A stretch of DNA of 64,000 nt from Gonocerus acuteangulatus (GCA_946811695.1 OX328132.1:98007900-98071899); one strand, 5' to 3'. Positions 1 through 9,392 are shown, numbered from the stretch's first letter. The notes: a model not told the origin generated them from the letters alone. Numbers and translations: made by a program.

Positions 1-121
1 GGAACATATGTGGGTCTTGATACGGGGAGTGTCATAGGCTAGGTTAAAATCGTCTAGGACGCACAGTTCGGACGTCACGGTTTCGAAACTGTGAACCCGA
101 GCAGTTACAGATTTGCGTTAT
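1..121 (-). repeat. Interspersed repeat R1, fragment
   Basis: The reverse complement matches the segments near 34447-34540 and 33620-33665: it shares 'gacgattttaacctagcct', then 'atgacactccccgtatcaag', and the upstream 'aacgcaaatct' and 'ccgaactgtg' blocks. It is a partial copy of the family seen at 33.6 and 34.4 kb and may continue beyond the window. No coding capacity is visible. Confidence 0.7.
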
Positions 122-469
122 TGGATTTTAATATTACTTATTTGGTTTCTAATTTGTTTTTGGTATTCTAGATGCAGAAAGTAGATGTAGCATGGCACGC
201 CGGGTAAGAGCAAGTCTTGAATAATATGCATGTTGTACCTTCTTAAAGTTAAAAATTATGGGAATGGATAGGGAATCCAAAAAGTAGGCTAAAAAATTCT
301 TTGTTTTCTTCGCGTTTCGTTTTAGATTCGAATTTGGAGACACGGGAAAAACTAAAATTTTGAATTTCTTGAATAAAACTATGAAAATCTGTTTTTAGTT
401 TTTGAAAAAAATAACATAACAAAAATTTATTATTTAAATAGGTGTAAAGTCATGCATATATACAACTCA
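122..469. other. AT-rich DNA, nothing recognised
   Basis: A 64-codon open frame on the minus strand lies here, but its composition is that of AT-rich noncoding sequence and it shows no motif. I see no repeat or RNA feature. Confidence 0.5.
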
Positions 470-620
470 TCTACTCCACATAATATGATTTATTTGTCGC
501 TTACATGTTTCGTGTCCCTTGAAGCCTCCTCAGGAGCAACTTAATTATACATAAATAAATTTATCCTTAGCTCGGGAAGACCTTCCACTACTGGTAAGGC
601 CACGTCCCTACTACATAATA
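470..620 (-). repeat. Penelope-like terminal-repeat relic
   Basis: On the minus strand this reads CTGAGGA, a short spacer, then GAAACATGT, which is the arrangement of the hammerhead-like ends elsewhere in the window, but the helix II bases do not pair well. The same stretch resembles 41210-41300 (shared 'cctcaggagca'-like and 'aaggccacgtccct'-like blocks). It is probably a decayed terminal repeat of the same class. Confidence 0.4.
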
Positions 621-844
621 CAATAAAGCTAATATCAATCGTTTTTATTTTATTATAACTTTACTCTTAATGACAAATGCTTTGGAACCGATATAAACCA
701 AGAAATTATCGATTAGAAACAGCCGATGGACCTTGCCCCCCCCCTACAATGAGAAGATATTGTGATGAATATATAATGTACAGGTTTTCGTATATTTTTA
801 TCGAAGTCTACATACATAAATGTATATTAATTCTTCTGAATGCT

Positions 845-1195
845 GACCCGATATATATTTTTCCCTTATTATTGTTTCTTTTTATGGCAGAGGGTCGATA
901 AAGCAGTAAACCTTTCGTGCTTGTTCAACTACTTTATTTGTTATATTTTGCCTGACATGTTTCATGCCTTAGAGTCGCACCCCTCCAGGGGCTATCCTTA
1001 TCAGGAAGTAATACACCTGACTCAAGCCAGTATACATGACGAGAGGACTTCCTGATAAGGAAAGCCCCTGAAGAGGTGCGACACTAAGGCACGAAACATG
1101 TCGGGCAAAATATAACAAATAAAATAGTTGAACAAGAACGAAAGGTGTACTGCTTTATTCACCCCCTGCCATAAAAAGAAACAAGAATAAGTGAA
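845..1195. mobile_element. Inverted-repeat element with hammerhead-like arms (copy A)
   Basis: Two arms of roughly 150 bp are inverted about a centre near 1030. The left arm runs from about 868 to 1013 and the right from about 1047 to 1190. The right arm encodes a hammerhead-like fold at 1064-1106. The left arm holds the mirror copy with a damaged core (CTGGAGG on the minus strand). The left end shares 'gacccgatatatattttt' with the related element at 50.9 kb. A (TA)n array follows immediately on the right. I infer a Penelope-like terminal-repeat pair in head-to-head arrangement; no coding part is present. Confidence 0.65.
1064..1106 (+). ncRNA. Hammerhead-ribozyme-like motif, type I
   Basis: In order: helix I strand GCCC (1064-1067), core CTGAAGA (1068-1074), one extra G, helix II GTGC/GCAC (1076-1079 with 1089-1092), GAA (1093-1095), palindromic helix III ACATGT with no loop (1096-1101), C at the cleavage position (1102), and helix I partner GGGC (1103-1106). 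The triplet before the cut would be GTC. Loopless short helix III is known for hammerheads of Penelope-like elements, which are thought to work as dimers. The unpaired G after the core departs from the consensus, so activity is uncertain. Confidence 0.6.
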
Positions 1196-1203
1196 AAATA
1201 AAT

Positions 1204-1204
1204 G

Positions 1205-1257
<53 letters not shown>
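1204..1257. repeat. (TA)n microsatellite
   Basis: Nearly pure TA repeat, about 54 bp, joining the inverted-repeat element on its left to the 337-bp array on its right. Confidence 0.95.
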
Positions 1258-1260
<3 letters not shown>

Positions 1261-1341
1261 TGATGTTATTTTTCGTCGCTGGGATAGTATTTTTAGATGG
1301 AACGGCATTTCCCTTGGCTACCACCGAGGAAGAAACAAGTA

Positions 1342-1385
1342 CCTGGCTGAAGAAGATGGAGATGAATCCATCGAAATATTCCGGG
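1342..1385 (+). ncRNA. Hammerhead-ribozyme-like motif, array unit 1
   Basis: Helix I CCTGG (1342-1346) pairs with CCGGG (1381-1385), five pairs with one G-T wobble. The core is CTGAAGA (1347-1353), followed by one extra A. Helix II GATGGA/TCCATC (1355-1360 with 1367-1372) is a perfect six-pair stem with loop GATGAA. GAA follows, then the palindrome ATAT as helix III, then T at the cleavage position (1380). All conserved parts are in the type I order. Only the extra A after the core departs from the consensus. Confidence 0.65.
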
Positions 1386-1678
1386 AAGAAGTGAGGAGGA
1401 GTACCACCGCTGGAGAAAAATGCCGTTCCATCTAAAAATACTATCCCGGCGACGAAAAATAACATCAAACATATATAAAACCTTACGGCGAGGAAAATAG
1501 AAGCAGGAGAGAGAAAAAAAAGACGCAATACCATCAGCGCTGCCAACGGACAGAATCCCAACTACACCAGGGAGCTTCAACACCATTCGTCCGCCGATAC
1601 TGTGGCTAGAGGGGAGAAAAGGCGCCCAGATCGAGAAAAATGTCATTCCCTTGGCTACCACCGAGGAAGAAACAAGTA

Positions 1679-1722
1679 CCTGGCTGAAGAAGATGGAGAT
1701 GAATCCATCGAAATATTCCGGG
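1679..1722 (+). ncRNA. Hammerhead-ribozyme-like motif, array unit 2
   Basis: Identical in every paired element to the unit 1 motif, displaced by exactly 337 bp. With units 1 and 3 it could release unit-length RNA if a tandem transcript were made and the fold were active. Confidence 0.65.
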
Positions 1723-2015
1723 AAGAAGTGAGGAGGAGTACCACCGCTGGAGAAAAATGCCGTTCCATCTAAAAATACTATCCCGGCGACGAAAAATAAC
1801 ATCAAACATATATAAAACCTTACGGCGAGGAAAATAGAAGCAGGAGAGAGAAAAAAAAGACGCAATACCATCAGCGCTGCCAACGGACAGAATACCAACT
1901 ACACCAGGGAGCTTCAACACCATTCTTCCGCCGATACTGTGGCTAGAGGGGAGAAAAGGCGCCCAGATCGAGAAAAATGTCATTCCCTTGGCTACCACCG
2001 AGGAAGAAACAAGTA

Positions 2016-2059
2016 CCTGGCTGAAGAAGATGGAGATGAATCCATCGAAATATTCCGGG
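2016..2059 (+). ncRNA. Hammerhead-ribozyme-like motif, array unit 3
   Basis: Third copy of the same fold, with core CTGAAGA at 2021-2027 and helix I partner CCGGG at 2055-2059. The unit ends about 50 bp later at a (TA)n array. Confidence 0.65.
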
Positions 2060-2104
2060 AAGAAGTGAGGAGGAGTACCACCGCTGGAGAAAAATGCCGT
2101 TCCG

Positions 2105-2107
<3 letters not shown>

Positions 2108-2154
<47 letters not shown>
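2108..2154. repeat. (TA)n microsatellite
   Basis: About 47 bp of TA repeat that truncates the third 337-bp unit. Confidence 0.95.
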
Positions 2155-2156
<2 letters not shown>

Positions 2157-2158
<2 letters not shown>

Positions 2159-3250
2159 GCAAATATTGTGATTTTTTTGTTATATACAATTTTGGATTTT
2201 AGGTAAATCCTCACTCCAGGACAAGCAAATAATAAAAACAACTGTATTAGCTATGGGGGGCGGGTGATCTTTTCACAATCGGACGGTTAGACATATAAAG
2301 GAAATCAAGAAAAACACATAAAAACGTTTTTCTGCAGAAAGGAGGGAAAAGTAGGAGCGGAACTCGGAGGTAAACGATAAAAGGCAGAACAGAATTATTC
2401 ATGAGCAATAAAGCAGGAGATGCCGAATCACTGGCAAGTGATTACTTCAGAAACTGAATACTTTGGAAGACATGTGCAAGGAGGAGACTGTAAGGAAGGA
2501 AGAGATAAAACCGGTAGAATGGGGTAGGATAACCGAGGAACAAGTGGTAGATGGCAGGTGGCGTGGTTGCTAGTGGAATGCCAAGTGGCGAACCAAGAAT
2601 GGAGATCCCTCCCTCAGGCATAATAGCACCATTTATTTAGTCTATTATTAGTTTTTATGAAACTCGAGGAGCCTCTGTTCTATTCTCGCTTAGATTGAAC
2701 CTCGCCTATTTATTTGTATCTATTATATATTATTGGTGTGGAATTAAGACTCAATAGTCGGGTGCAACCTTACCACTTATCCACTCCTTGCCACCTTTTT
2801 TGACTTTGCTTTATTATAAACACTAAATTACTACACTTTTAACTTTTATATTTTTTGGAGTCAATGTACAGTTAACTGTCTTAGTTTCTCTTTTCTTGAA
2901 AGGAATCTTGAGATATGACATTCAATATTAAATATCTACTTTTCTCGAAAACGGTTACATATATCGGCTTGATAATCGTTTTTATTCGCTTCCCTACGTT
3001 AGATAAGTTATAAAAAATGTACCCGGAAGCGTGAATTTCACTCATAAAAGGGTGTTCTTGTAGGCGGACTCAGCAGGTCAACGATGGGAGGGAATTCTAA
3101 GATGTCTGTAACGGTTGTTACAAGCGGGTTGTTAATTGCTACAAGATCCACTAAAGTCACATATCTAAATTCAAAATAGTACAAATTGGAAGAACCACTG
3201 GAGGAAGAAAAAAAACTTGTTATCGAACTTGATCTATTGAATTAGATAAA
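2157..3250. other. No recognisable feature
   Basis: About 1.1 kb of moderately AT-rich sequence. I see no open frame above 60 codons, no RNA-gene box and no match to the repeats listed here. Confidence 0.5.
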
Positions 3251-3254
3251 GTAT

Positions 3255-3289
3255 TTTATTTCATCAAAATCAGACCAATTTTGAGCCTG

Positions 3290-3329
<40 letters not shown>

Positions 3330-3480
3330 GAATAAATATAAATATAAATTTAAACCACCTTTATTTTCCGGATCTGTGGGTTCTGAAACGTGAAATTTCT
3401 ATTCGGCACTTTCGGATTGCGTCATAAGGTCAACCTCATAATGGAGGAAACGGGCTGAAAGAAAATATTTCTTCGAGATG
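3255..3480 (+). mobile_element. Helitron-like element with (TA)n, short copy
   Basis: The order is 'aaaatcagaccaattttgag', a (TA)n array at 3294-3325, 'ttctgaaacgtgaaatttct', 'ggattgcgtcataaggtc', and a purine-rich end at 3445-3466. This matches the plus-oriented copies at 43.8 and 47.9 kb. The right end reads gaggaaacgggCTGA, where CTGA fits the CTRR end expected of Helitrons. The subterminal hairpin is partly lost. Confidence 0.5.
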
Positions 3481-3489
3481 ATTCTGCCC

Positions 3490-3643
3490 AGTATGAGACC
3501 AACATGGTCTTTGAATTTAGAGGAAAGATGTTTGTACCAAATGTCTCCAAAATCGAACCACTTTTGAGCCAATGGAAGAACGAACTGTCATATATATATA
3601 TTACGGCGCATCTACATCTAGGTCATTAGCGCCGAAATATGTA

Positions 3644-3696
<53 letters not shown>

Positions 3697-3706
3697 ATAG
3701 AAATGT
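3490..3706 (+). mobile_element. Helitron-like left part, interrupted by a SINE tail
   Basis: 'tttgtaccaaat...aaaatcgaaccacttttgagcc' matches the left half of the family (compare 43889-43935). The expected TA array starts at 3589, is interrupted at 3601-3634 by a SINE tail, and resumes at 3645-3700. The right half of the element is missing. Confidence 0.45.
3601..3634 (-). mobile_element. SINE-1 3' tail fragment
   Basis: 'ttacggcgcatctacatcta' followed by 'ggtcattagcgccg' is the reverse complement of the SINE tail at 60905-60938, including the CGGCGC/GCGCCG pair. Only the last about 34 bp are present. Confidence 0.7.
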
Positions 3707-3711
3707 ATATA

Positions 3712-3930
3712 CAGGGTGTCCCGTAAATGTCTAGTCATATTGTGAGGGGTGATAGAGGACCCTTAGGGGAACAAAAAATGTTCTATGACGATTTCCCGAA
3801 TTCTCGCCCATAAGGGAGAAAACGTCGTTTTATTGTTTTATCGAGACAAACGTGGTTTTTAGAAACATAATCGTTGTAGCTCCGTCCCAGGTGGTACTAC
3901 TAGAAAGGGAGTGAAACCAATCGAAAGCTG
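3712..3930. repeat. 'acagggtgtcccgtaaatg' interspersed repeat
   Basis: Starts at the end of the (TA)n region with the phrase acagggtgtcccgtaaatg, a terminal phrase that recurs in many arthropod genomes (general knowledge, not searched). The right boundary is uncertain and no terminal partner was found. Confidence 0.4.
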
Positions 3931-4503
3931 AGTAAATTTACTATAAGACTAGTTGAGAGTAAACGTAAAAATGAATGAATGTAAGTATGTTTATCTTACC
4001 AAAAGAAGGCAATTCTAAATTTCCTGACATTTTATTGATATTTCTTTCCAGCGTTACTCCTCAATAAGCAGGATCTGAGATTTCCGGGTTTCAGAAAAAC
4101 TTCCTCATTTAACCAGCTTTCCATTCATGTATCACAATCCTGTGTTATTGAAGTATTTGAACGATTTAAGAACAAAAGTTTTAAAAAAACATGGATCTGT
4201 GAAAAGAAAATTATATTTTTTTCTTCAATTTATTCCAAAAGCTGAAGGGAAATATTTTTTTTTTATAAATGTTTACATAAATATTAAGTAAATATTTACT
4301 TAAAAGAATAAAAAAAATTACTTCCACGGATATAAAAAAAAATCTTAAAACAGTAAATAAATAAAATACACATTTATTTTGAATTTATTCATTCAGGTAA
4401 CTAATTCTGGGTCCAGGAGGCGGCCATTAAGGAACCCCAACCATACATTAACCTCGAAAATTATTATTTTTACCTATATCACGCATTTGAACACATTTTT
4501 ACA
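3931..4503. other. AT-rich DNA, nothing recognised
   Basis: Poly-A/T rich stretch with several 'aaataaaa' runs. No open frame or repeat relationship could be supported. Confidence 0.5.
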
Positions 4504-4536
4504 GGTACTTATATTTAGATTTCAAATATAAGTACC
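4504..4536. repeat. Short perfect hairpin before the GIY-YIG frame
   Basis: GGTACTTATATTT and AAATATAAGTACC are perfect 13-bp inverted arms separated by agatttc. The hairpin abuts the stop codon (taa, 4529-4531) that opens the GIY-YIG frame, so it may mark the 5' truncation point of the retroelement copy. Confidence 0.7.
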
Positions 4537-5047
4537 TCTAGAGAAAATAGGTGACTCACTCGGATCAGCAAAGGATAAGCAGTGGTTACAGGACAAGGGT
4601 GTTTACGTTCTTCCATGTGACTGTGGAACAGTCTACGTCGGACAGACTGGAAAGAAGATAGCCACAAGGATAAAGCAACACTGTGCTGACTACCGCCTAA
4701 AACGCACCAAAACGTCTGCTGTAGCCAGACACGGGGAAGAATGTCCTGGACAAATGCTCTTTGATGAAGCTAGAGTCCTGGCTAAAGAAGATAACCGGCA
4801 AAGAAGGCTTGTCAGAGAAGCGGTAGAGATATTCAAGCAACCCATGACTCTCAACAGGGATGAAGGTGTTATCCTACACCCTACCTGGAAGCCCGTACTT
4901 AGAGCTGTAATAGGAAGATTGGCAGAGAAAAGAAAAGCAGATACTTCGCAGCAAGACGAAGAAAAGCTTCTAAACAGTTCCATCGGCTCTACGCGTTGTC
5001 AACAGGCGACGATACAAGAAAGAATATCCGAAAGCGCCATATGTTAA
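4532..5047 (+). pseudogene. Penelope-like element GIY-YIG endonuclease C-terminus (5'-truncated)
   Basis: An open frame of about 171 codons runs from just after a stop at 4529 to the stop at 5045-5047. It encodes the C-terminal endonuclease of a Penelope-like retroelement, which in the family nicks target DNA for reverse transcription. Residues 23-25 are GVY; residues 28-31 are PCDC, the short cysteine motif usual in Penelope endonucleases; 34-39 are VYVGQT; Arg46 and His50 follow at the usual spacing. A basic, glutamine-rich tail with HPTWKP ends the protein. The reverse transcriptase and any N-terminal part are absent, so the copy is 5'-truncated, as retroelement copies often are. The first ATG (4754) lies inside the domain and is not a real start. 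A hammerhead-like motif follows 65 bp after the stop, as expected for a Penelope 3' end. The frame has no internal stops, suggesting a fairly recent insertion. The family call is firm; which subfamily is not known. Confidence 0.88.
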
Positions 5048-5112
5048 AATAAGCTCAATTTATTATAGGTTATTTAAAAATAACAAACTAAAAAAGTGAA
5101 AAAATGGACAAC

Positions 5113-5152
5113 CGTCTGAAGAAGCAGAATAGGATTTCTGCGAAATATCACG
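5113..5152 (+). ncRNA. Hammerhead-like motif downstream of the GIY-YIG frame
   Basis: Helix I CGT (5113-5115) pairs with ACG (5150-5152). The core CTGAAGA is at 5116-5122, with one extra A. Helix II GCAGAA/TTCTGC (5124-5129 with 5136-5141) is a perfect six-pair stem with loop TAGGAT. GAA is at 5142-5144, the palindrome ATAT is helix III (5145-5148), and C is at the cleavage position (5149). It lies 65 bp after the endonuclease stop. The sequence after it resembles that after the array motifs at 1.3-2.1 kb. Helix I is short, so stability in isolation is doubtful. Confidence 0.65.
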
Positions 5153-5227
5153 CTAAAAAACAGACCGCTGGAGAATGCCGCATGAAGAACACGAATAATT
5201 CTCCCCAGCGAAGAAACCTCAAAAATA

Positions 5228-5236
5228 ATATATATC

Positions 5237-5321
<85 letters not shown>
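5228..5321. repeat. (TA)n microsatellite
   Basis: About 94 bp of TA repeat with a few tg interruptions, directly after the Penelope-like 3' region. Confidence 0.95.
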
Positions 5322-5328
<7 letters not shown>

Positions 5329-7680
5329 TAAATTTCTTTGCTGGCCAATTTAACCTCCTCCTACTTCCCGGCATCTATAACCAGGTGTGAAAATTTTCCC
5401 CGTAATTCCAGCCGGCTTCCTCATGCGGTGCTAGTTTGTCAGCTTGAACCAAATTAACAACTAGCCAGCTTTATTTCCCGGAAATATTTCTGGTTTAAAA
5501 AACGCACAGCCGGGAAGTGAGAGGAGAAGTAAGATAGTCTTCAGACGATCCCGGACACGAGTGATGGGCACTCTAGCTGCGGCACTCTGGGGGGGAATTG
5601 TGGAAAAGCATAAAAAGCGAGGAATCCGTCTCGGTATTTTCGACCGCCCCGAGTGGAGGCTTGACGAACGGAAGGTTTCCCTGTCAGGAAAACAGGAGAA
5701 AACGATGATTATCAATAGTGGGAAAATAAATCCACTTGATGTAGGTCAGCGATGAAGGATGCTGTTCTTATTGGATGTATAAGGAGAAATAAATACTATC
5801 AATTTATTTATTGTTATTTAGGTGGAATTAGCTTTTCTCATAAAATTGTATGTATACAATAGTATGAATGAAATTGGGATTTCTAAAAAAAAATTGTATG
5901 GAATGTTGGATATTAATTTTAGTGTATATAAGAATTTTACATGCTAGACAGAATTAATAAAAAAGGAAGTTTGCCTAAAAGTACTCTCCTCATCAAAATA
6001 GAATGTTAAACCATTAAATGAGTAGTAGAAACAAATTTTAATTTCTATAGAACATACTCACAATTTGGCAAAGATTACTATAAAAAATTGATAATATTTT
6101 TAATGTTAATTATGATTGTACCTAACCCAGAAATAATTCCCCATTACAGTCAGATATGGAGATGTTAGAGGCCTGTCGGCAACCATACCTCGTCCGATGC
6201 AGCGGTCTGGGAAAAGTTCTCTTAGGGTTTCCCGAACTACACACAGAACTGTGAAGGGCATTCAAGCAACTGGAACCTTATCGTGTTTCGTTGGCTTAAG
6301 TCCTCGATGAGCTCAATCATTTCTTTATTGAGGAATCGATTATAAACTTTATCCTCTTAATCGTTCCTCAAACAAATGGGGCCCAATCATTTTGCCACGG
6401 TAAATACCACACCCACTGTTAACAGAGAATATTCTCGCATCCAGTGTGGGTTTTCATTGGACCAGTAACGAAAATTTTTCCAATTTACTACTCCTGTACT
6501 ACAGAAAGTTGATTCATCTGTATAGAGAAGAGAAGGTAGGATTATCATCAATTATTTGTTGTTCGTCGCGGGCTGGACCCCGAATAGTATCTCGTGGAGG
6601 ACACCTTCCGAGAAAGCCTGCTCTTGCTGCTCGCCGCACCAAGGTCGGAAAAGCACGACGGCCCTGATGATGACAATCGGGTAAGCTTTCAGCATAAAGG
6701 CAAGCGGCCGCTAAACTGTTCATTCAGCATTCCCCTAGCAGCAAGAACATTTGGACAGTCATAGTAATCACCCATTAATGTATAAACACGCATAACAGAC
6801 TGTGCAATCTAACTAACTGAATTAAGTGTATAATGCCTAAACTGTTATGTCTTTCATAACGATATCATAGAATGTATGCAAGGATTACCTACGCTCATTC
6901 CATGGTGCATTATTCCTCTTCATTCAATTACTTTCCCCACTTATTCACACTTTTTACTTTATTTATTTTTCTTATCGATTGGATCTCGGATTTCGAGAAG
7001 GGATTTCTCTCTGATAGATCTTCTCGTTTTCTCGTTAAGTGACTCAATTCCCCCTTATTCTCGACTTTAGCTCCTTCTCAAGGGAAGCTCCATTACAAAC
7101 ACTAGATGATACTTTCTTGTTTCTCATTTCATGTCCTTGGTTTTATTTACAAATGCGTTTTACAATTAATAAAACTAGGACCAATAAAAACAGAGGTAAA
7201 CACTATGTACTCGATATTTTATGCTCTGATTTCTCCGACTGGGATCATCCTATCCAAAATTACATGAGATTTAAGGGAAATTTATAGAGCTTTCGAATGA
7301 TTACCTTCCATTTACCACGATTTCCCACGGTTTTCGAGATTTGATCAAAACCGCTCTTGTCCGTTAATAAAATGGGGGTTCTAATATTTTTTCAGCTTAG
7401 TCCCTTAATAAATCAACTCAGTCCTATAAAAAGGCCACAAAAGTCATTACTATACTCCGGCAACCTGATTTTCCTTTTTCCAGGGGGGAGGTTGGGATCC
7501 CGAATCCAACCCTCGACCGAAGACATTAGAATATAAAACTTTTAGTGCGTACTTACGTTTAGAATTCAGGTCCCGCGGAATATCGAGTACTCTACAACTG
7601 TGCTAACCTCGCTCCTTTTCAGCTCCAAATATAAACAAAATTTAAATATCTTAAGTCAATCCGTCGTTGTTTTGGGCGAC
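5322..7680. other. No recognisable feature
   Basis: About 2.4 kb with scattered frames of 60-85 codons on both strands (for example 5461-5715 minus and 6446-6667 plus). None shows a domain motif or a plausible gene context. Base composition near 6550-6720 is less AT-rich but I cannot assign it. Confidence 0.4.
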
Positions 7681-7685
7681 ATTTT

Positions 7686-7727
7686 TTTACGGCGCGTCTG
7701 CATCTAGGCCAATTACGCCGGGTTATT
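7686..7727 (-). mobile_element. SINE-1 3' tail fragment
   Basis: 'ttacggcgcgtctgcatcta' followed by 'ggccaattacgccg' matches the complement of the SINE-1 tail, preceded by a T-run as expected for a minus-strand poly-A tail. The tRNA-derived head is missing. Confidence 0.6.
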
Positions 7728-8075
7728 TAAGGATTCCCACCTTGTCTAAACATTTACAGTGGAGTAAAGAATTCATGTAGACGAGCCCATTACTGAAAAA
7801 AATAGTAGCCTAATAACCGAGAGAGCGAAAAGGTCCGAAAGAAAAACTATCATACACATTCTTTTCGTAACAAATTGTATCAAATGATTCGCCATATTAA
7901 GTCAAATTTACAAACAATTAAAGGTATCGTTTTGAAGGCTCCCTCACTAACACACCTATAAAAAGTGTAACTTGATGCGTATTAACGCATTAGGATTCTG
8001 CAGGTTACTAATTTGATCTTTTGTTTTAGGCAACGTATATTTGTGCCTAATGTCAGATGACACTAGACCGCGAAA

Positions 8076-8078
<3 letters not shown>

Positions 8079-8126
<48 letters not shown>
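8079..8126. repeat. (TA)n microsatellite
   Basis: About 48 bp of TA repeat, followed by a short CT run (8140-8150). Confidence 0.95.
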
Positions 8127-8130
<4 letters not shown>

Positions 8131-8187
8131 ATCCGTCTCTCTCTCTCTAATCCGGCGGTCTCGGAGAGAAATGAGTGACGCCTGTTT

Positions 8188-8440
8188 TGATAAAAATACA
8201 TTTTTTATACGAAAACGCGTTTCATTTTTGTCGACGTTTCTGCTTGAATTTCGAGCTTTCGTCAGCGGGACGAGAAGAACGAGAACTATGCGACAAGGAT
8301 GCGCGATCATTTCTCGATGATGATCGTGAGGCATAGTTCTCCTTCGTATTTTAAGTATATACTTTGGGAAAAATAAAACGCATTTTCTTGTAAAAAATGT
8401 AGTTTTCTTAAGATACCAAGACTGGACCCTGATTATATCG
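8188..8440. mobile_element. Inverted-repeat element, Penelope-like terminal type
   Basis: Outer arms at about 8191-8228 and 8367-8405 are inverted versions of a 'aaaacgcattttcttgtaaa'-like block. Inner arms 'gagaactatgc' and 'gcatagttctc' lie at about 8280 and 8330. On the minus strand 8232-8265 reads CTGACGA, a weak stem (GCT/AGC), then GAAACGTC, the core order of the hammerhead-like motifs elsewhere, but helix II is poor. A single-arm copy lies at 42466-42530. Confidence 0.5.
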
Positions 8441-9127
8441 AGCTTCATGAATATTATCTGAATAATGGTTGAACATTATTAGTTCTATCTATTACGTCCA
8501 TCTATTTATGTAAATCTATGTCTGACTATTCTATCTGTAATACCTTTATGGAGAAGATTTAGTACCCTGCGACTTAGGATTTACCAAAATGAATGTGAAT
8601 TGATGTCGTGCAGGCGCAACTATTCTACGCCTGCCTGGTTACTGAATGAAGAAAGCTTAAGACGCTGATTTACTTTGATCTTACCGACCCATTCACTTTC
8701 CTACCGTTTCTGTTCGCTAGATAGGCTTCACTTTTTACTTCAAGGGTAATCGGCATGCACCTGCCAGCTGGGAGAGCTTTCAGTTACCTGAACCTTAATA
8801 CATTTTTTCCCCGCGTCAAGCTTACGAAGGGGTTGTATAATAGTCCGAAGGGTTAATAGTTTTTGTACCTAACGAAATTTCGACGCAATTAGAAAATTAA
8901 TTTCTCAAATCTGTAGATTCCTGCCGTGGTTATAAAACTTGCCTTGGTCAAGTGTAAACTGGACGGCTAACTATCTAATCTTCGTGAAGATATTCTAGTT
9001 ATTTCAGGAATGTCCTCAACTTATACAGACATAATAAAGTTATAGCACAAATACATTAATCTTTTGGCCAGTGGTGAGATGTTCAAAGTTCAATTATTAT
9101 AATTAAGACGACATTAAAAAAAAAAAA
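8441..9127. other. No recognisable feature
   Basis: I see no open frame above 60 codons and no relation to other repeats in the window. Confidence 0.45.
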
Positions 9128-9210
9128 AAAGAGTTTTATTTCCAACGTTTTGGCTTTAACTTCAAGTCTTCATAATGACTATGAGGATAGGAAGTTCTGA
9201 TCCCATTAGT
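9128..9210 (-). repeat. Penelope-like 3' end relic with poly-A
   Basis: On the minus strand: TTATGAAGACTTGAAG, then AAAGCCAAAACGTTGG, then AAATAAAACTC and an A-run. This is the order of the decayed core, helix II, GAAAC-like box and AATAAA tail found in Penelope-like ends, with the core and GAAA both mutated. Confidence 0.4.
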
Positions 9211-9291
9211 GATGAAGCGATATCCAAACAGATTAGTTGTGCTTCACATTATAGCCCTGATGAGATCTTGAAAGCCTCTAAATGTTAAACC

Positions 9292-9392
9292 ATTTCAATG
9301 CATTTATTTTAAAAATGAAAGCTAATAAAATATAAAACAACTTTGTCTACCCCTATTTTTGTTTTTTGATTCCCTTGTTTATTAAATTACGC
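9292..9392 (+). repeat. Dispersed repeat shared with 28352-28442
   Basis: Shared blocks include 'atttcaatgcattt', 'gaaagctaataaaa', 'acaactttgtc' and 'tcccttgtttattaaattac'. The second copy lies inside the inverted-repeat transposon at 28.1-28.9 kb, so this is probably a fragment of the same family. Confidence 0.65.

Larger units (their letters stand above)
1258..2110 (+). repeat. Tandem array of 337-bp units with hammerhead-like motifs
   Basis: The block starting 'cccttggctaccaccgagga' begins at 1311, 1648 and 1985, giving an exact 337-bp period with very few differences between copies; the third unit is cut at about 2108 by a (TA)n array. Each unit contains a hammerhead-like fold starting 31 bp in. 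The first unit is also framed by an inverted pair (1258-1307 against about 1417-1474), so the ribozyme-like segment sits in the loop of a long hairpin. Parts of the unit ('ccgctggagaa', 'aatgccg', 'gcgacgaaaaataaca') resemble the DNA after the GIY-YIG frame at 5160-5225, so I assign the array to a Penelope-like terminal repeat. Confidence 0.75.

Noticed and set aside
1022..2241. Minus-strand open frames of 179-211 codons
   Set aside because: They are the antisense of the 337-bp tandem array and the TA arrays; they repeat with the array, contain poly-Ile/Tyr from (TA)n, and show no domain.
5104..5331. 75-codon frame after the endonuclease
   Set aside because: It runs through the hammerhead-like fold and ends in (TA)n; more likely part of the element's noncoding end.
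9256..9275. CTGATGAGATCTTGAAAG as a hammerhead core
   Set aside because: Only six bases separate the core from GAAA and they cannot form helix II; helix I partners are also missing.
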